Part shown: in pieces, positions 1 through 10,680 of the stretch
Numbering within the stretch: position 1 is the stretch's first letter
Layout: every line of letters begins with the position of its first letter
NCBI RefSeq assembly: GCF_037126465.1
Contig: NC_088202.1
Span: forward strand, 102,517,962-102,581,961
Direction of reading: 5' to 3'
Source of the DNA: Ornithodoros turicata
Lineage: Eukaryota > Arthropoda > Arachnida > Ixodida > Argasidae
Length of the DNA: 64,000 nucleotides
Position numbers and translations under genes: made by a program
The notes under the pieces: model-generated
What the model saw: the letters and a program-made list of their open reading frames with translations, nothing else
Database searches by the model: none
Told to the model about the DNA's origin: nothing

Positions 1-60
1 GATGGCTAACTAAAATGGTATACTTAATTAGCTTCACTAATTTTCAAAGATTGACCCAAT

Positions 61-215
61 GACAGCATCGAAACCCGTGGAGTCATTGTACACTCTCTAT
101 GACCGACACATTGGTGTCTATAATTATGAACCTATCCTCGATAAACTTGGTTGGACAACCTTAGCACATCGTACAACCTCAGATATCACATTTTCCTGTG
201 CAAAGTAGTACATGT
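61..215 (+). pseudogene. LINE reverse transcriptase C-terminal relic
   Basis: A short translated stretch reads through a NYEPILDKLGWTTLAHR-like segment. This resembles the conserved post-thumb region of CR1/Jockey-type LINE reverse transcriptases, usually an RNYNYxP...LGWxxLxxRR pattern. No RT catalytic motif remains and the frame closes soon after, so this is at best a decayed C-terminal scrap cut by the window edge. The resemblance is short and could be partly fortuitous. Confidence 0.35.
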
Positions 216-234
216 CGTCTTAAGCTGTCGTTGG

Positions 235-386
235 TCTATTTCCTGCCGTTCATTTTAGTTATTTCTTGTATTTGCATTCTTCCTTCATCATCGTCACATA
301 ACGTTCCACGGGAAGTGGTGTAGGGTACGCACCTCCGCGGTGAAACACCCCATCTCATCGTCATCATTTATTGTTGTTGTTGTGCC
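235..386 (+). mobile_element. Solo 3' end of a family-D LINE
   Basis: This stretch matches the 3' untranslated end of the minus-strand LINE ending near 33261. The shared order is a GTAGGGTAC word, CCGCGGTGAAACA, CCCATCTCATCGTCATCAT, then a GTT-rich tail. The identity extends about 140 bases upstream, into a region that is still 3' UTR in the larger copy. It is a severely 5'-truncated retrotransposed copy. No target-site duplication was located. Confidence 0.6.
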
Positions 387-1014
387 CTTCACTCCGACCA
401 CACCTTTATTTTATGCTTTGTTTGATTGCTCACAGTTTAGCCGATACCAACAGACTTCGTAACAGCCATAATGTACACACGTTTGCTCTTTATAACAACC
501 TCAACGATGTTAGTTATCCTAACAGCTGTCAAGTTTGTAGTTTTTTGTATCCTATACCCTTACCATGTTACACACAAATATTTGCTCTCCGTATTGTTAT
601 TTCTTGTTTGTCTTCTCTTGTAGTCTCTTCTGCGCCGAGCCATTTCCCAAACCTGTGGTTGCGCGTGGCCTTGAACGTAGGCTTCGCCGCAACGTTCTCG
701 TGAGGCGTTGGAAGGCTCCTTTACAGGTTCAAAATTTGGAACCCGAATGGAACCTTGAAGATGCCACTATTCATTCCCAAAAAATTGCTGAAAGGTTTTG
801 TCCTGGCAGAGGCAAGATGCCATTAGAGAACGAATGCAAAGCGCTGCCAGCAGAATATGTAGCACGCGCTTTTCGTTCCAGAATACACAGGCTCTATGGG
901 TACTGTTTTAGGTGAAGCCTGCTTTACGTTTTGTCCCTAATTCTTGGGCATGAACATTCTCCTCTCCTTCCTGTTCCGTCCTGAAATGGTTGTTTTTGTG
1001 TGCGTTCGCTTTGT
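387..1014. other. Unassigned; possible isolated exon at 624-912
   Basis: An open plus-strand frame (565-915) contains a basic segment, RGLERRLRRNVLVRRWK, followed by an acidic/aromatic stretch. It is bracketed by a plausible splice acceptor (pyrimidine-rich, ending TTGTAG near 623) and a donor-like AG/GTGAAG near 912. I recognise no domain. It could be a stray exon, part of an unknown transposase, or chance; the splice-site pairing is the only support for calling it an exon. The rest shows nothing. Confidence 0.18.
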
Positions 1015-1270
1015 AATGAGGCTTGTGCACGTGACGTCACGCGCAGCCTTTGCGCGCCTTGGACCCACGTCACATGGGAAAACATGGGGATGCGTCACAG
1101 GCGTCTTTCTGCTGCCGAATGAGGCAGTAGCGTGTCTTTTTACAATTTTCTCTCGTAATTGCACGCATAACGCAACAACACACGGAATGCCCTCCTACTG
1201 TGACTTCAGTACGGCAATATGTTTTCCAATGTCACGTGACCAAACATGACGTCACTGCACAAGCCTCATT
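1015..1270. mobile_element. Palindrome-ended MITE with TGACGTCA in both arms
   Basis: The left arm (1015-1039) and right arm (1247-1270) are inverted copies of about 24 bases with a single indel. Each starts AATGAGGCTTGTGCA and ends in the palindrome TGACGTCA. The 207-base interior has no coding capacity, as expected of a MITE. The flanks do not show a convincing target-site duplication, so the superfamily is unassigned. TGACGTCA is a perfect CRE/ATF-type palindrome; whether it acts as a binding site is inference. Confidence 0.6.
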
Positions 1271-2600
1271 GATTTGCATTTGGTAAAATGGCCTCTCACG
1301 AGCGAATGTTGTTGTACTTGGAGATGTCCTTCTGCAGCTTTTTCGTAAGAGTGGCCATTGCTAAAAAGGAAGTAGGATGCTGGACCGGAACCAGAGGTGA
1401 CTTGCTGCGCCGTGATTGGATGCTATGGAGGCTCGTGAACTGACTGCTGCGTGAAATATGAAATTTTGTGCGACGCATCTTCTCCTAGCGCGTGGGCGTG
1501 AAAACTCAAATTTTACGCAAGAAAAACTCACCAGGCGCGGCCTTTAGTTTGCTGTCACTGCTAGACAAAAAACGAATTCGAGGCAAAAGCAAAGACGAGA
1601 GTCCCGCACAGTTAATCCTTTTTCTACACAATCATCATTTACCGTCTCTGAGACTTTGCAGAAGTCGTCCACCTGTCCAGTTAAGACCAAAATTCCTCCC
1701 CGACAAGAAAGTTTCTCCTCGAAATTGATGGCCTCTCGCAACAACCAATCTGGGCGTGGACCGACCCTACTTTTGGATCAATCGATACTTAAGGAAATTC
1801 TCCTACCTGATTATTTTTTCAGTATCCCCTTCTTACTCACACGCGGTTTATGGCTTTCTTTCTCCATGTGACGTTCTGCGTTTTGTCTTGCGCACGATAA
1901 CTGTCCAGTTGGACGTCCCAGTTAATATCTCGCTCGTTGCGTCCAGTACTTTTCTGAAGCAGCAGCGCTGGCTAACGTCGGGGATATGCGGACACACCCA
2001 TGTGCGGAGCAACTGACATCGTGAGCGAGAAGTATAGTTTAATTTAGCAGAAGTGGGCGTACTCGACTGCATGATTGATGGGTTACCCTTTCGTCAGACA
2101 ATTTTCATATTATGACTCACTATAGAGCTCAGCGAATGGTTGCTAACTAGTTGTTATAGCTGGCGTTTCGACAGTTGTTACTGTGCGCCATAACACTAAG
2201 CGATGAATAATTAATTTGCTCTAGGATTACAATGAGAAACAGAATGCTCAACCGATGGTGCATAAATTGTTTCCAGTGGAGTGCAGCTTTATCTGAAGTT
2301 CAGAAATCGATATATTAGGCTTCTTTAAAGCAGATTGATGTCGGGAGCCGCCGATATCTTCAACAGAAGCTTTTTTTTTTGTCTTCTCGACGCTCTTAGG
2401 ACAGGTCTACATGAACAATGCCGTACTTCGTGTATGTCATCGCCCTCATCGATATGATCTACTTCAACGTCTTCAGGTCTCAACAGAATACACAACAGAT
2501 CGCTTCGTTTATCAAAACCTCCTAACTTTAGTGTTCATTACTGTGGTTTAGAATTTGCCTGACCAAAGTGGTGCTGATTAACACACCCAACAGCGAACAC
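1271..2600. other. Unassigned non-coding stretch
   Basis: Only short chance frames are present. I see no domain, RNA gene, inverted repeat or tandem array I could support. Confidence 0.4.
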
Positions 2601-2607
2601 TCAATAT

Positions 2608-2960
2608 TTGACGCTCGTCTTGTACGCATTCACCCGTTATCCTGATGGGGTAACTTCGCATATAATCCTGGTGGTTACCGTGGTACACGGACCATCCCAA
2701 AGACTACTGAGTGATGCTCGGAAGAATACTGAGAGATTTCTGTGGTGGGTAGTTCCCTTGGACCACCCAAATCCCAGAGCAAGAGGGTTAGCACACCGCT
2801 CCCTCTCCTGTGGCACCATCATCTCTCCCCTCCCTCTTTAACCCTCCCATCTTCTCCCTCTCCTGTGTGCTCCGCGAGCCTCCACTCCAGAGCAGGCTGA
2901 CCGCACCTTTCCCCCTACATCACCCGACCCCCACCACCACCAACACCCGTTATCTTCATC
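2608..2960 (+). other. Possible decayed LINE 3' region, then CT-rich tract
   Basis: A frame at 2608-2841 includes a DHPNPRARGLAHRSLS segment that vaguely recalls the end of LINE-encoded RNase H domains, where a xxNExAHxxARxL pattern is usual. It is followed by a strongly C/T-rich, TCC-rich tract to about 2945 ending in CCACCACCACCA, as in some retroposon 3' UTRs and tails. The catalytic residues of RNase H are not visible. Weak call. Confidence 0.22.
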
Positions 2961-3304
2961 GAGACTAAATGTCACCGTTTAGCAGGTTTGGACGCTCACC
3001 TTTTCCTAGACTATAAGGATGACATCGCCATCATTACCTTGTACATGACACATTACATGCCCATTACATTGTACATGTACAGTAAGTACATTATCTTGCA
3101 CAAGGGTCATCTTACGACTGAGTAATGTGCTAAAGTTGTCTAGTGTTATAAAACGTCTCAATCATCTTTTGCTATGTTTTATCGTACCCCTGCTGTGCGC
3201 GGTTAACCACCCTGTAGCGGTTCAAGTGACCTAGAGTAGCCTGCTACATAATGTTTTTAACCTAATCTAATCCAACCCAATCCATCCATGTTTTATGGCG
3301 TGCA
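2961..3304. other. Unassigned non-coding stretch
   Basis: Nothing supportable is seen apart from short TACATTACATGCCC-like near-repeats around 3040-3090. Confidence 0.4.
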
Positions 3305-3610
3305 TGTTTTATGTGTGCTAATAGATAATCCGTTGCTTTACGTCGCGAAACAACTACGATCATGAGCGACGCCACTGTAGTCGGCCCGTGGTTTGCCCAC
3401 CACAGGTTTTTTTTTTTTAGATTGCACTGAAAGCGCACTGGCGGGCTCTATGGCATCTTCTTCTTCTTCATTATGGGCTTATAGAGATGTTAGACCGTGC
3501 AATCAGGTGGATGGCGTCCTCGGTCACGTTCGAACCTGCAACATTGGCATTGGCATGGGCGCACACGTTGCCAACCGACCACCGAGGCCAATTTCATATG
3601 ACGACGAATT
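3305..3610 (-). mobile_element. tRNA-like SINE (antisense)
   Basis: On the minus strand a B-box-like GGTTCGAACGTGACC lies at about 3521-3535. Upstream, a GGTCGGTTGGCAACG segment could serve as a decayed A box. The body ends toward 3305 in a run that includes an oligo-A (11 A on the minus strand near 3410). The conserved CATGAGCGACGCCAC word (about 3361-3375) recurs near 9163-9178 and 47698-47713, which suggests a dispersed family. The copy is diverged and its boundaries are approximate. Confidence 0.42.
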
Positions 3611-4562
3611 ATCATTATCCTCATCGTCATCACCCGGGCGCGCACGTTCGTGCTCCGCGGGACTGTGATTTTGGCTGCCACACTTTAGGCCATAAAGCAC
3701 ATCTCGCAACATCTCTCACTCCCACCGTTTCGTGCCTAACAATTTGTACAACACTTGGACTTTGCATTTCTATATTTTTTTAGTGCTAGACTTCAGCCGT
3801 TAGTAGGCTCCTTAATGCATAATGAGTGAATAAAAAAAAGTAAGCTCCATTTTCTTTATGAGGTTGCGTTGATGTTCCATGAGAGCGCTGTGTTCTCGCA
3901 CACCGTAATTAGCCGTGAGCGTTGGATCGCGTGGAACTAATGGCTCGCCGCGGCTGCCGTTTCTGAATATCTACGTGTGTCAGAAGACGCGTGATGAGAA
4001 ATGCCATTACGCCTCGTTGAACATTCATGCACTTTCATAGCCGTTAGAGACGTATTTGTATATAATACCGCTTTCATCGCGTCGCAGCTTTAAAACTGTA
4101 TTCAATTGAACGTGAGTGTAACAGACAGCCGTCAGATGGTTGTACAATCGAGGAAAGCCGTCCAATTTATACTCTAAAATGTTGCCCTGAAGGGAGCTAC
4201 ACTCGTTTCCTGTCATCAACATCCTCTGCTTGGGTCATACGTATTCGCATGTCTTTGTTGGCCGTACATGTCTTCACTGCTTTCTGCATTGAGGTTGTAC
4301 TGGCTGCTGTGTCCGTGATACTCTGCATCTCCTTGAACTCACACTCTGGAACTGAGTATTGTAGCGCTAAACAAAAGAGCTCCGTTCACTGCTCTGTGGT
4401 AAGGCATTTCGCCTCAAAACTAGGCCTGTGCAAATAGTCATTTCGCAACCGCAACGAATACGAAACGAATACATATTTACATACGGGCACTCGGCGTTTC
4501 TGAGCAGCAGTGCATATTCACTTAGAACAGAATTCGCTTCGTAGTTGCTGCGGGTATATACA
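3611..4562. other. Unassigned; hAT-like terminus near 4420
   Basis: There is no gene. Near 4420-4490 the words CTAGGCCTGTGCAAATA and CGAATACGAAACGAATAC resemble the ends of arthropod hAT-type MITEs (AGGCCTGTGCGAATA). I could not find the opposite terminus, so this is only a possible fragment. Confidence 0.25.
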
Positions 4563-4780
4563 CCGGGTGTTTCAGTTAAATCCCCGGGCTAAATAATTCG
4601 CGAACGGGTGCACCAATCGACGAAGTTTCTTTTTTACAAGTATCTGTCCGATACACATCCAAGCTGCGCGCCGTGTGAATGAGTGGGATGCCCTCATTAT
4701 ATAAATAAAAATTCAAATTAGTTCCGTAAAAACATAACATCTAAATCAGGGCGCTGTCGACGTAAAATGGGTCCTACCCC
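4563..4780 (+). mobile_element. MITE terminal fragment, GGGTGTTTCAGTTAA type
   Basis: The sequence ACCGGGTGTTTCAGTTAAA follows a TATATA tract. This is the characteristic 5' end of a large group of arthropod TA-targeting MITEs, and it resembles the CAGGGTGTCCC ends of other elements in this window. The opposite inverted terminus is absent, so the copy is truncated. There is no coding capacity. Confidence 0.4.
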
Positions 4781-4784
4781 TTTT

Positions 4785-5040
4785 GCCAGTTTGCACCAAC
4801 TGGTGATCAGTTGGAACCAACTGGTACCAAACTGGTGGCAACTGGAAAGTTAACTGGTGCCGGTTCAAGTGCGCTGGTGGCAACCAGGCACTATGTGGTA
4901 CCAGTTCAAGCTGAACCGGTGGCAAGTGGGCACTACGTGGTAGAGCCCGACACGGGCATGACCCGGCTCGCGGCCGGGCTTGTTATTGACTGTGTGCTCC
5001 ACGCAGGGCCGGTCCCGGGCCGACAAACATGTTTTCGAGA
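4785..5040. repeat. AACTGG/CCAGTT word-repeat block 1
   Basis: The block is packed with the hexamer AACTGG, its complement CCAGTT and relatives such as CTGGTACC, CTGGTGGCAAC and CAACTGGAAAG, spaced irregularly. The words are partly palindromic (CCAGTT followed by AACTGG), so short hairpins are possible. A second, smaller block with the same words lies at 5518-5580 and a larger one at 6919-7260. The function is unknown. Confidence 0.55.
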
Positions 5041-6814
5041 ATCAGGCTCGACTGGGTCACGCAGCTAATTCCATGCAATGAAGGACTATTAGTTCATATG
5101 ATCACGTGCTTGCGTCATTCCTGTCCATATATTTGCAAAAACAAGCAAGGGGCACTGCATTATGCGTATGATTCGACCCTCTATAACGTTCTGCAAGTCA
5201 CTCTACATTGTTCCTGACTCCTCACATATTTCAAAAACACGTTCTCAAAGCTTGGTGAGAGGGGTAAGGAGGGTAAGGATTGGGAGGAGTTTGTCGACAG
5301 CATCCTCTACCTCCACAAACGTGCGTTCTGGATTTAATTTGTTCTCGTGCTGTTGCGTTAAACCGGAACGTCTTGTATGTTTGTGGCCGTGTCTTCTCTT
5401 CTTATAAAGTTACTTATAGATTTGTTTGATACGCGCTAGAAACACGTCAAGGCTGGAAATACTAGGCCGGGCTCCGTTCCCTGAGACACCGGGCCGGGCC
5501 GCATAAAAACGTGAAGGTCGCAACTGGTTGCAACTGGAAAGTGAAGTGGGGCCAGTTTGAGCGGGGCCAGTTTACATGTTTGAGGGAAGTTTCGGTTTCG
5601 GTACCGATACATGTTTTCAATAATATCTATGAAGATTGCAAGAAGTTATAGGAACGGTCAGAAAGTAACTTTATAGTAGAAAAAATCATATTTCATCCTT
5701 TCCTTCTTCTTCTTCTTTTTTCTTTTTTTTTTTTTGAAGGTTCGTTGGTGTTCACGAAAGCTAATTTGAAATTGTTATATTTGTATTTTGCGCGTTCCTG
5801 CTCCCGTGATGAGTGACGCGTTTGCTGAACGGTCGCTTGCTTCGCTCGCTGATGCAGAATTCGTCATCGCCTGATGTGTTTTGACTTATTGCGTTCGTCT
5901 CAGCATGCCTGAATTTTTGCTTCTTATGTTCTTAGCGTGATCTGCGACACAGACGTTGTTCGTACGATCTGGAAGATTTGTCTAAGTTAGGAGAGTGCGA
6001 CACTACAATGAGCATCAGCAGCTTCAGACCGGCCGGACGGGTGTCATGGGATTACAGCTCGGGTATACTGTGGAGACCGCTTTATCGTGAGTACTATGCT
6101 GAAGTACTTTTTCTTGTGTATCATTTACAAATATTAATTCCACGAGAACCTCTTCTGTTTGTTCCGCGTCACATTCGTGACACCTGCAAATGTATGTCGC
6201 TTTACGAATAACGCCCGGTTTATGCTAACATTACCAAAGCCACTTTTTTCGCAACAGCACACGTTCATTCTCGTGTTTCAGATCGTTCACACGGGAAACA
6301 CGGATTGCTCTCGAACCAGCGCTGCGCGCCAGAGTACTCGCCGCCCCGGAGAGCACGCGAATCTCTCTATGAAATGCACAGCTACAGCACAACGGAAACC
6401 TCATGTTGAGAGGCTCGCGTGCTTTCCCTGGCCGTGAGTGCTCAAACTGAATGACTACCAGGCACACACTACGATTGCATATGCCTAGTTGCTTGTGCCG
6501 TTTCAATTTCCCAGTTAAGCTGCTGGGGCTCAAACAAAAATATCGATCCATCATGTGCTATTAAGAACATCTCAAATATTGTGTTCGACACAAGATTCAA
6601 GATGTCCACAAAACAATCGAGCAAGGAACCAAACATGAAGTATTATCTATTCCATGTAACGTTGTAGTTCCTCAACAGCTGTCATTTAATTTATAGTTAC
6701 GCTACACGTACATCAGAATATGTGTAACGTTTGACTACAAATAAAATGCATTTTTGCGTTGCAGTTCCTTGGATCTGCCTTTGTTGGGAACAACGATCAT
6801 GCAAAGGGGTACCG
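5041..6814. other. Unassigned; small AACTGG block and T-rich tract
   Basis: A small AACTGG-word block (5518-5580) and a TTC/T-rich tract (5697-5736) are visible. Otherwise I see no gene or RNA. Confidence 0.4.
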
Positions 6815-6918
6815 GTTACATACCAGTGTTACATACCAGTGTTACATACCAGTGTTACATACCAGTGTTACATACCAGTGTTACATACCAGTGTTACATA
6901 CCAGTGTTACATACCAGT
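6815..6918 (+). repeat. 13-bp x8 perfect tandem repeat
   Basis: Eight head-to-tail copies of GTTACATACCAGT without a mismatch fill 104 bases. The array starts inside GGTACCGGTTACA and runs into ACTGGTTACC, so its edges are near-inverted. The perfect identity implies recent expansion or continuing homogenisation. Since 13 is not a multiple of three, every frame cycles through the same peptide periodicity; this is not evidence for coding. Confidence 0.95.
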
Positions 6919-7260
6919 ACTGGTTACCTAAACTGTATTATCGAACAGGGACCACTCCAACTGGAACAACTTCTACCGGCCCCAGCTCAACAATCAGGTT
7001 TGCAACCAGTTGGCCCAACTCGTGCCAGTAGATCGACCTGGTCCCTCTTCGATAACACAGTTCACCCAGTTGAACCAATTGCAACTGGGACTAGGTGAAC
7101 TCTGTTATCGAACAGATACCAGTTGGTCCAACTGGTTTCTAACCGATCCCAGTCTCAACTGAGACCGGTTGCAAACCTGGTTGTTGAGCTGGGATCTATT
7201 GAAGTGCTTCCATTTGAACTGGTCCCTGTTCGAGAACACAGTTGAACTGGTACCAGATTT
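6919..7260. repeat. AACTGG/CCAGTT word-repeat block 2
   Basis: This stretch is built almost wholly from AACTGG, CCAGTT, TGGTCC, ACCAGTTGG, TATCGAACAG and GAACACAGTT words in both orientations. It begins directly at the end of the 13-bp array. Pairs such as CAACAATCAGGTTTGCAACC and GGTTGCAAACCTGGTTGTTG form imperfect inverted repeats across the block. It has no coding signature. It shares vocabulary with the block at 4785-5040. Confidence 0.6.
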
Positions 7261-7837
7261 TAAAAAATTCGCCTGCATCCTGAGTTCTTGAAGTATTATT
7301 GGCCAGAAAGTTGCTAATGTTGTGGAGACCCCCTGCGACTAAACTTCCGTGTGACTTTGTTTCTCACATATTATCTTCTAACTTCCCAGCGCTCTCCCGT
7401 CATCTGCTAATGACTTGGAGCGACGCAAGAGAAAAGCAGAATCCTTCACGGATGTACTTTCTCCATAACCATTATCTTCCTTCGCGCCATCGCGCCTTTG
7501 CCGGGTCAATGTTTCCAGTTTCTAACGCTTCCCTCTTTTCCTTTCTTTCTTTTGGACATCATCCTGGAAGACCACACGCAGCGTTTTCGCAGTGAACGAT
7601 CTGCTTCTTTAATAACACGGTTCGTCCCCCACCGTGGTGCCCCGCTGTTATCTCGTTGTGTCAGATTACAGATGACATACTGTGGGCTTTAACCCACTTC
7701 TGCCAACTTGCAGTGTTGGTACGCGGTAATGCTGGTTCGGCAGAAATGACAGCACGAAATTCGACGCCATCCGACTGCTGTTGGGGTGCTATAGATCAAT
7801 AAATGTTACGAGCTGTTAGTACGATATGTTTACGGAT
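7261..7837. other. Unassigned non-coding stretch
   Basis: Short chance frames only. The right end (7801-7845) is the insertion target of the adjacent hAT element. Confidence 0.4.
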
Positions 7838-7845
7838 GTTACGAG

Positions 7846-9615
7846 CAGAGGTGGGCATCCTCACGAGGGAAAGTGAGGGTGAGGGTGCCCTCACTCTCAC
7901 ATCACCCTCACCTTACGCATATTGAGGTGAGGTGAGGAAAATTTCTTAAAAGGGAAATTGAGGTGAGGTAAGGAAAATGTTTCGAGAGGGAGGTTGAGGT
8001 GAGGTGAGGAAATTTTTTTGAGTAGAAGGTTGAGGAGATGTGGAACGGCTATTTTCAATTGCGCGATCTCTTAAAAGGGCACCAGCCAGGGCAAAGCAAG
8101 CTTTCTCTATTACCAAGATAGCAGAAATGTTCTTGTACTGTGAGCACTAAAATGTGTTCGCTGTAAGCCCGTTAGTTTCAGACTTTCAGTTGTGTCAGAT
8201 ACATGATAGACGTGTCAGATCAGATACACGTACAAGTGAATATAGCTTATGTGTGCTTCACGTATTTAGCTAAGATTTCGATACAATCAAACTAGTCAGT
8301 TGAGCCACATACATGATGTGAGACACATCAACAAGTTAATATAGTTCCGTGTGCTTTTAGTGTTTAGATTTCAACAAAGCCAAGCCAGTCAGTCTGTAAG
8401 CAGATGTCTTTCACGTATTATAGTGCATGAAAGTACATGACAACCAATGACATTACTAGAGACTGATATAAGAAACGGAGGCAACAATACGCGCCTTAAG
8501 CGCAAATACTGCATATATTCCGTATTGCCACAAGTTGAACCATTGAGCTTTTAGTACGGCAATGATGCTAGGTGAACACAAGAGGTTTTTATGTCTACAT
8601 CGGAAGTAATTTAGTTAGTAAGTCAACACATAAGTCACTATAGTGATCCGTACAGAACGTCTACCTGATTGCTTCAAAACAAAGGTCTCGAAGAAAAGGT
8701 GTCCAAATTCCGTCTACAAATAAATACGTCTGCTATTTAAATAATATTGATCGATAATATAGTCATAACAGACAAAAATGCAAAATGTACAAGTAATTCG
8801 AAGTATAGCTGCATACCATCCCGAAAACGATTCCGCAGCTCCATTATCATTCTCGCTTGAGAGATACTCGATGAAAGCCATTCCTGCTTCACCATTACGA
8901 AAAACAAGCAACTCAAAATCGCTCGGTTTGTGCAACTTCTGTACTCATGTACCCTACGTCAAATTTTGACTGATTGTACAGGTAGTGGATATTTGTTACA
9001 AGAAGGACAAACCAAGTAAGGCAATGAATCTTACTTGTAGTATGCGCTTGGAACTTGTCGGGAATCGACCAACAAAGTAGTAAAAACCAACTACAACGTA
9101 TACACCTACCCGCTCCTAATACTTTTTTGAGACTGTGTTAGCGCCGCGAAGCAACTGTTGCTATGAGCAACGCCACTCCTAATTGAAAGAGCAATTGTGA
9201 AATTACAACGTTTTACAGAAACAGGTTAATGTGAGACGAGGCAAAAAATTATAACAAGTAGGTGAATATATGTTAGAGAGAAGGTTGAGGTGAGGTGAGG
9301 AAGATACTTTAGAATGAAGGTTGAGGTGAGGTAAGGAAAATACTTCAGAAAGAAGGTGAGGAAAAATTTTCAGGAAAAAATTAGGTGAGGAAAAAGTGTT
9401 CTGGAAAATGTTGAGGTGAGGTGAGTTGAGGAACAATTTCAGAATATTTCAGAAACAAATTGAGGTGAGGTGAGGAAAATAATTTTAAAATGAGGTTGGA
9501 GGTGAGGTGAGGAACGAAGTCCCCACCAAAAATGAGGTGAGGTGAGGAGAGGAAAAACATATGGGACGAAAATTGAGGTGAGGGCAAAGATCGTGAGGGC
9601 ATTTGACCACCTCTG
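7846..9615. mobile_element. Non-autonomous hAT element with TGAGG subterminal arrays
   Basis: The ends are inverted (left CAGAGGTGGGCA, right TGACCACCTCTG). The element is flanked by perfect 8-bp duplications GTTACGAG at 7838-7845 and 9616-9623. CAG...CTG termini with an 8-bp TSD are the hallmark of the hAT superfamily. Subterminal arrays of GAGGTGAGG fill 7861-8035 and about 9265-9600, the kind of place where hAT transposases usually bind. The roughly 1.2-kb interior has no recognisable transposase or BED finger; a minus-strand 73-codon frame at 8714-8935 is unremarkable. Most array units point the same way at both ends, which is unusual for subterminal repeats. Confidence 0.9.
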
Positions 9616-9623
9616 GTTACGAG

Positions 9624-9985
9624 ATGCTACGGATGTTGCGACTCTTTGTCATACCAAGGACTCTGATCAATATTCGCCCATCGCGTCATAGCTTCATATC
9701 ACATACTGGTCAGTCAACCTTGTGGCAGTAAGCAACAAATTAAGTGTCAAATTTCCTCTTTTCCTCTTCATCGTCACGTCTATTTTTTTTTTTTTTTTTT
9801 TGCTGTTTCTGTTTAGGTGAGACACCATTATTCCCTCGGACATCACCCTTTCCCAAGTGGTAACGCATTGAGAGTTAGGGAAATTACTTCTGTCATAATC
9901 ACTACAGTAGTATGTAGTGCAGTATGTAGAAACAACATGGGGTCCAAACTACGGCACCCCTGCCCTGTGCCCTGCGCGTATTTTT
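9624..9985. other. Unassigned; contains oligo-T
   Basis: An oligo-T run (9784-9801) is the only notable feature. Confidence 0.4.
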
Positions 9986-9989
9986 CCCC

Positions 9990-10680
9990 GCGCGGCGCGT
10001 GTGCGGAGGGTTGTCCGCGCGCTTATCGGCGGGGGAGGGCTGCGCGTGCGCTCATCGTAGCGTATTTTTCAGCCTGGGCAGACTTCTTTGGCCATACGTG
10101 GGCCGACTTCACATATTTTTCCGATACAATAGGTGCGCGGTTTACATGCAGAGACATGCAAAGAAGGGTCATACACAAAAAGTACAAGTGAAAATATATT
10201 TATTAATGCCAATTGTAATGCCAATCAAATTTATATATATTTATTAAAGCCAATAGTGCTGGGAATTGTGCCAATTGTGATGCCAATCAGGTGAAGGAGA
10301 AAAACCCAGCCGAAAAACCTTCACCACCTGTAACAAGGCGGCGCTCGGGTGGAGGGCTGTTGTGGTGGGCGGAGCGTGACCGGAGGGCTGCGTGCGCACT
10401 TACCCTTCAGCCTGGGCTGACTTCTTTCGCCATTTTCCTACTTGGGCCGACTTCACAATTTTTTTTCGGTACAACAGGTGGGCGGCGCTCGAGTGGAGGG
10501 CTGCTGTTGTGGGCGGCGCGTGGCCGGGGGGCTGCGTGCGCGTTTACCCTTCAGCCTGGGTCGCCGACTTTCGTCATTTTTCAGCCTGAGCCGACTTGAA
10601 TCGTAATTTTTTCAGCTACAACAGGTGTGCAGTAGCCTGTTTACATGCAAAGGATAGCCATACACAAAAGTACAAGTGAA
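9990..10680 (+). repeat. ~150-bp GC-rich tandem units with AT-rich linker
   Basis: Three diverged units share the order: GGCGGCGCTCG-GAGGGCTG, GCTGCGTGCGC, TTCAGCCTGGGC, GACTTCTTT-GCCAT, GGGCCGACTTCAC, then T-run and TACAACAGGTG. Units lie at about 9995-10135, 10325-10478 and 10479-10625. Units 1 and 3 are each followed by the same linker, a CATACACAAA-GTACAAGTG segment ending AAAATATATTTATTAA. Frames that cross the units are chance products of the repeat. No family was recognised. Confidence 0.7.

Noticed and set aside
6731..7098. HTSVTYQCYIPVL-repeat peptides in three frames
   Set aside because: A 13-bp perfect tandem repeat makes the same peptide cycle in every frame, so openness is not coding evidence.
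9203..9602. SSPHLNL-repeat minus-strand peptides
   Set aside because: They are direct translations of the (GAGGTGAGG)n subterminal array of the hAT element, not a protein.
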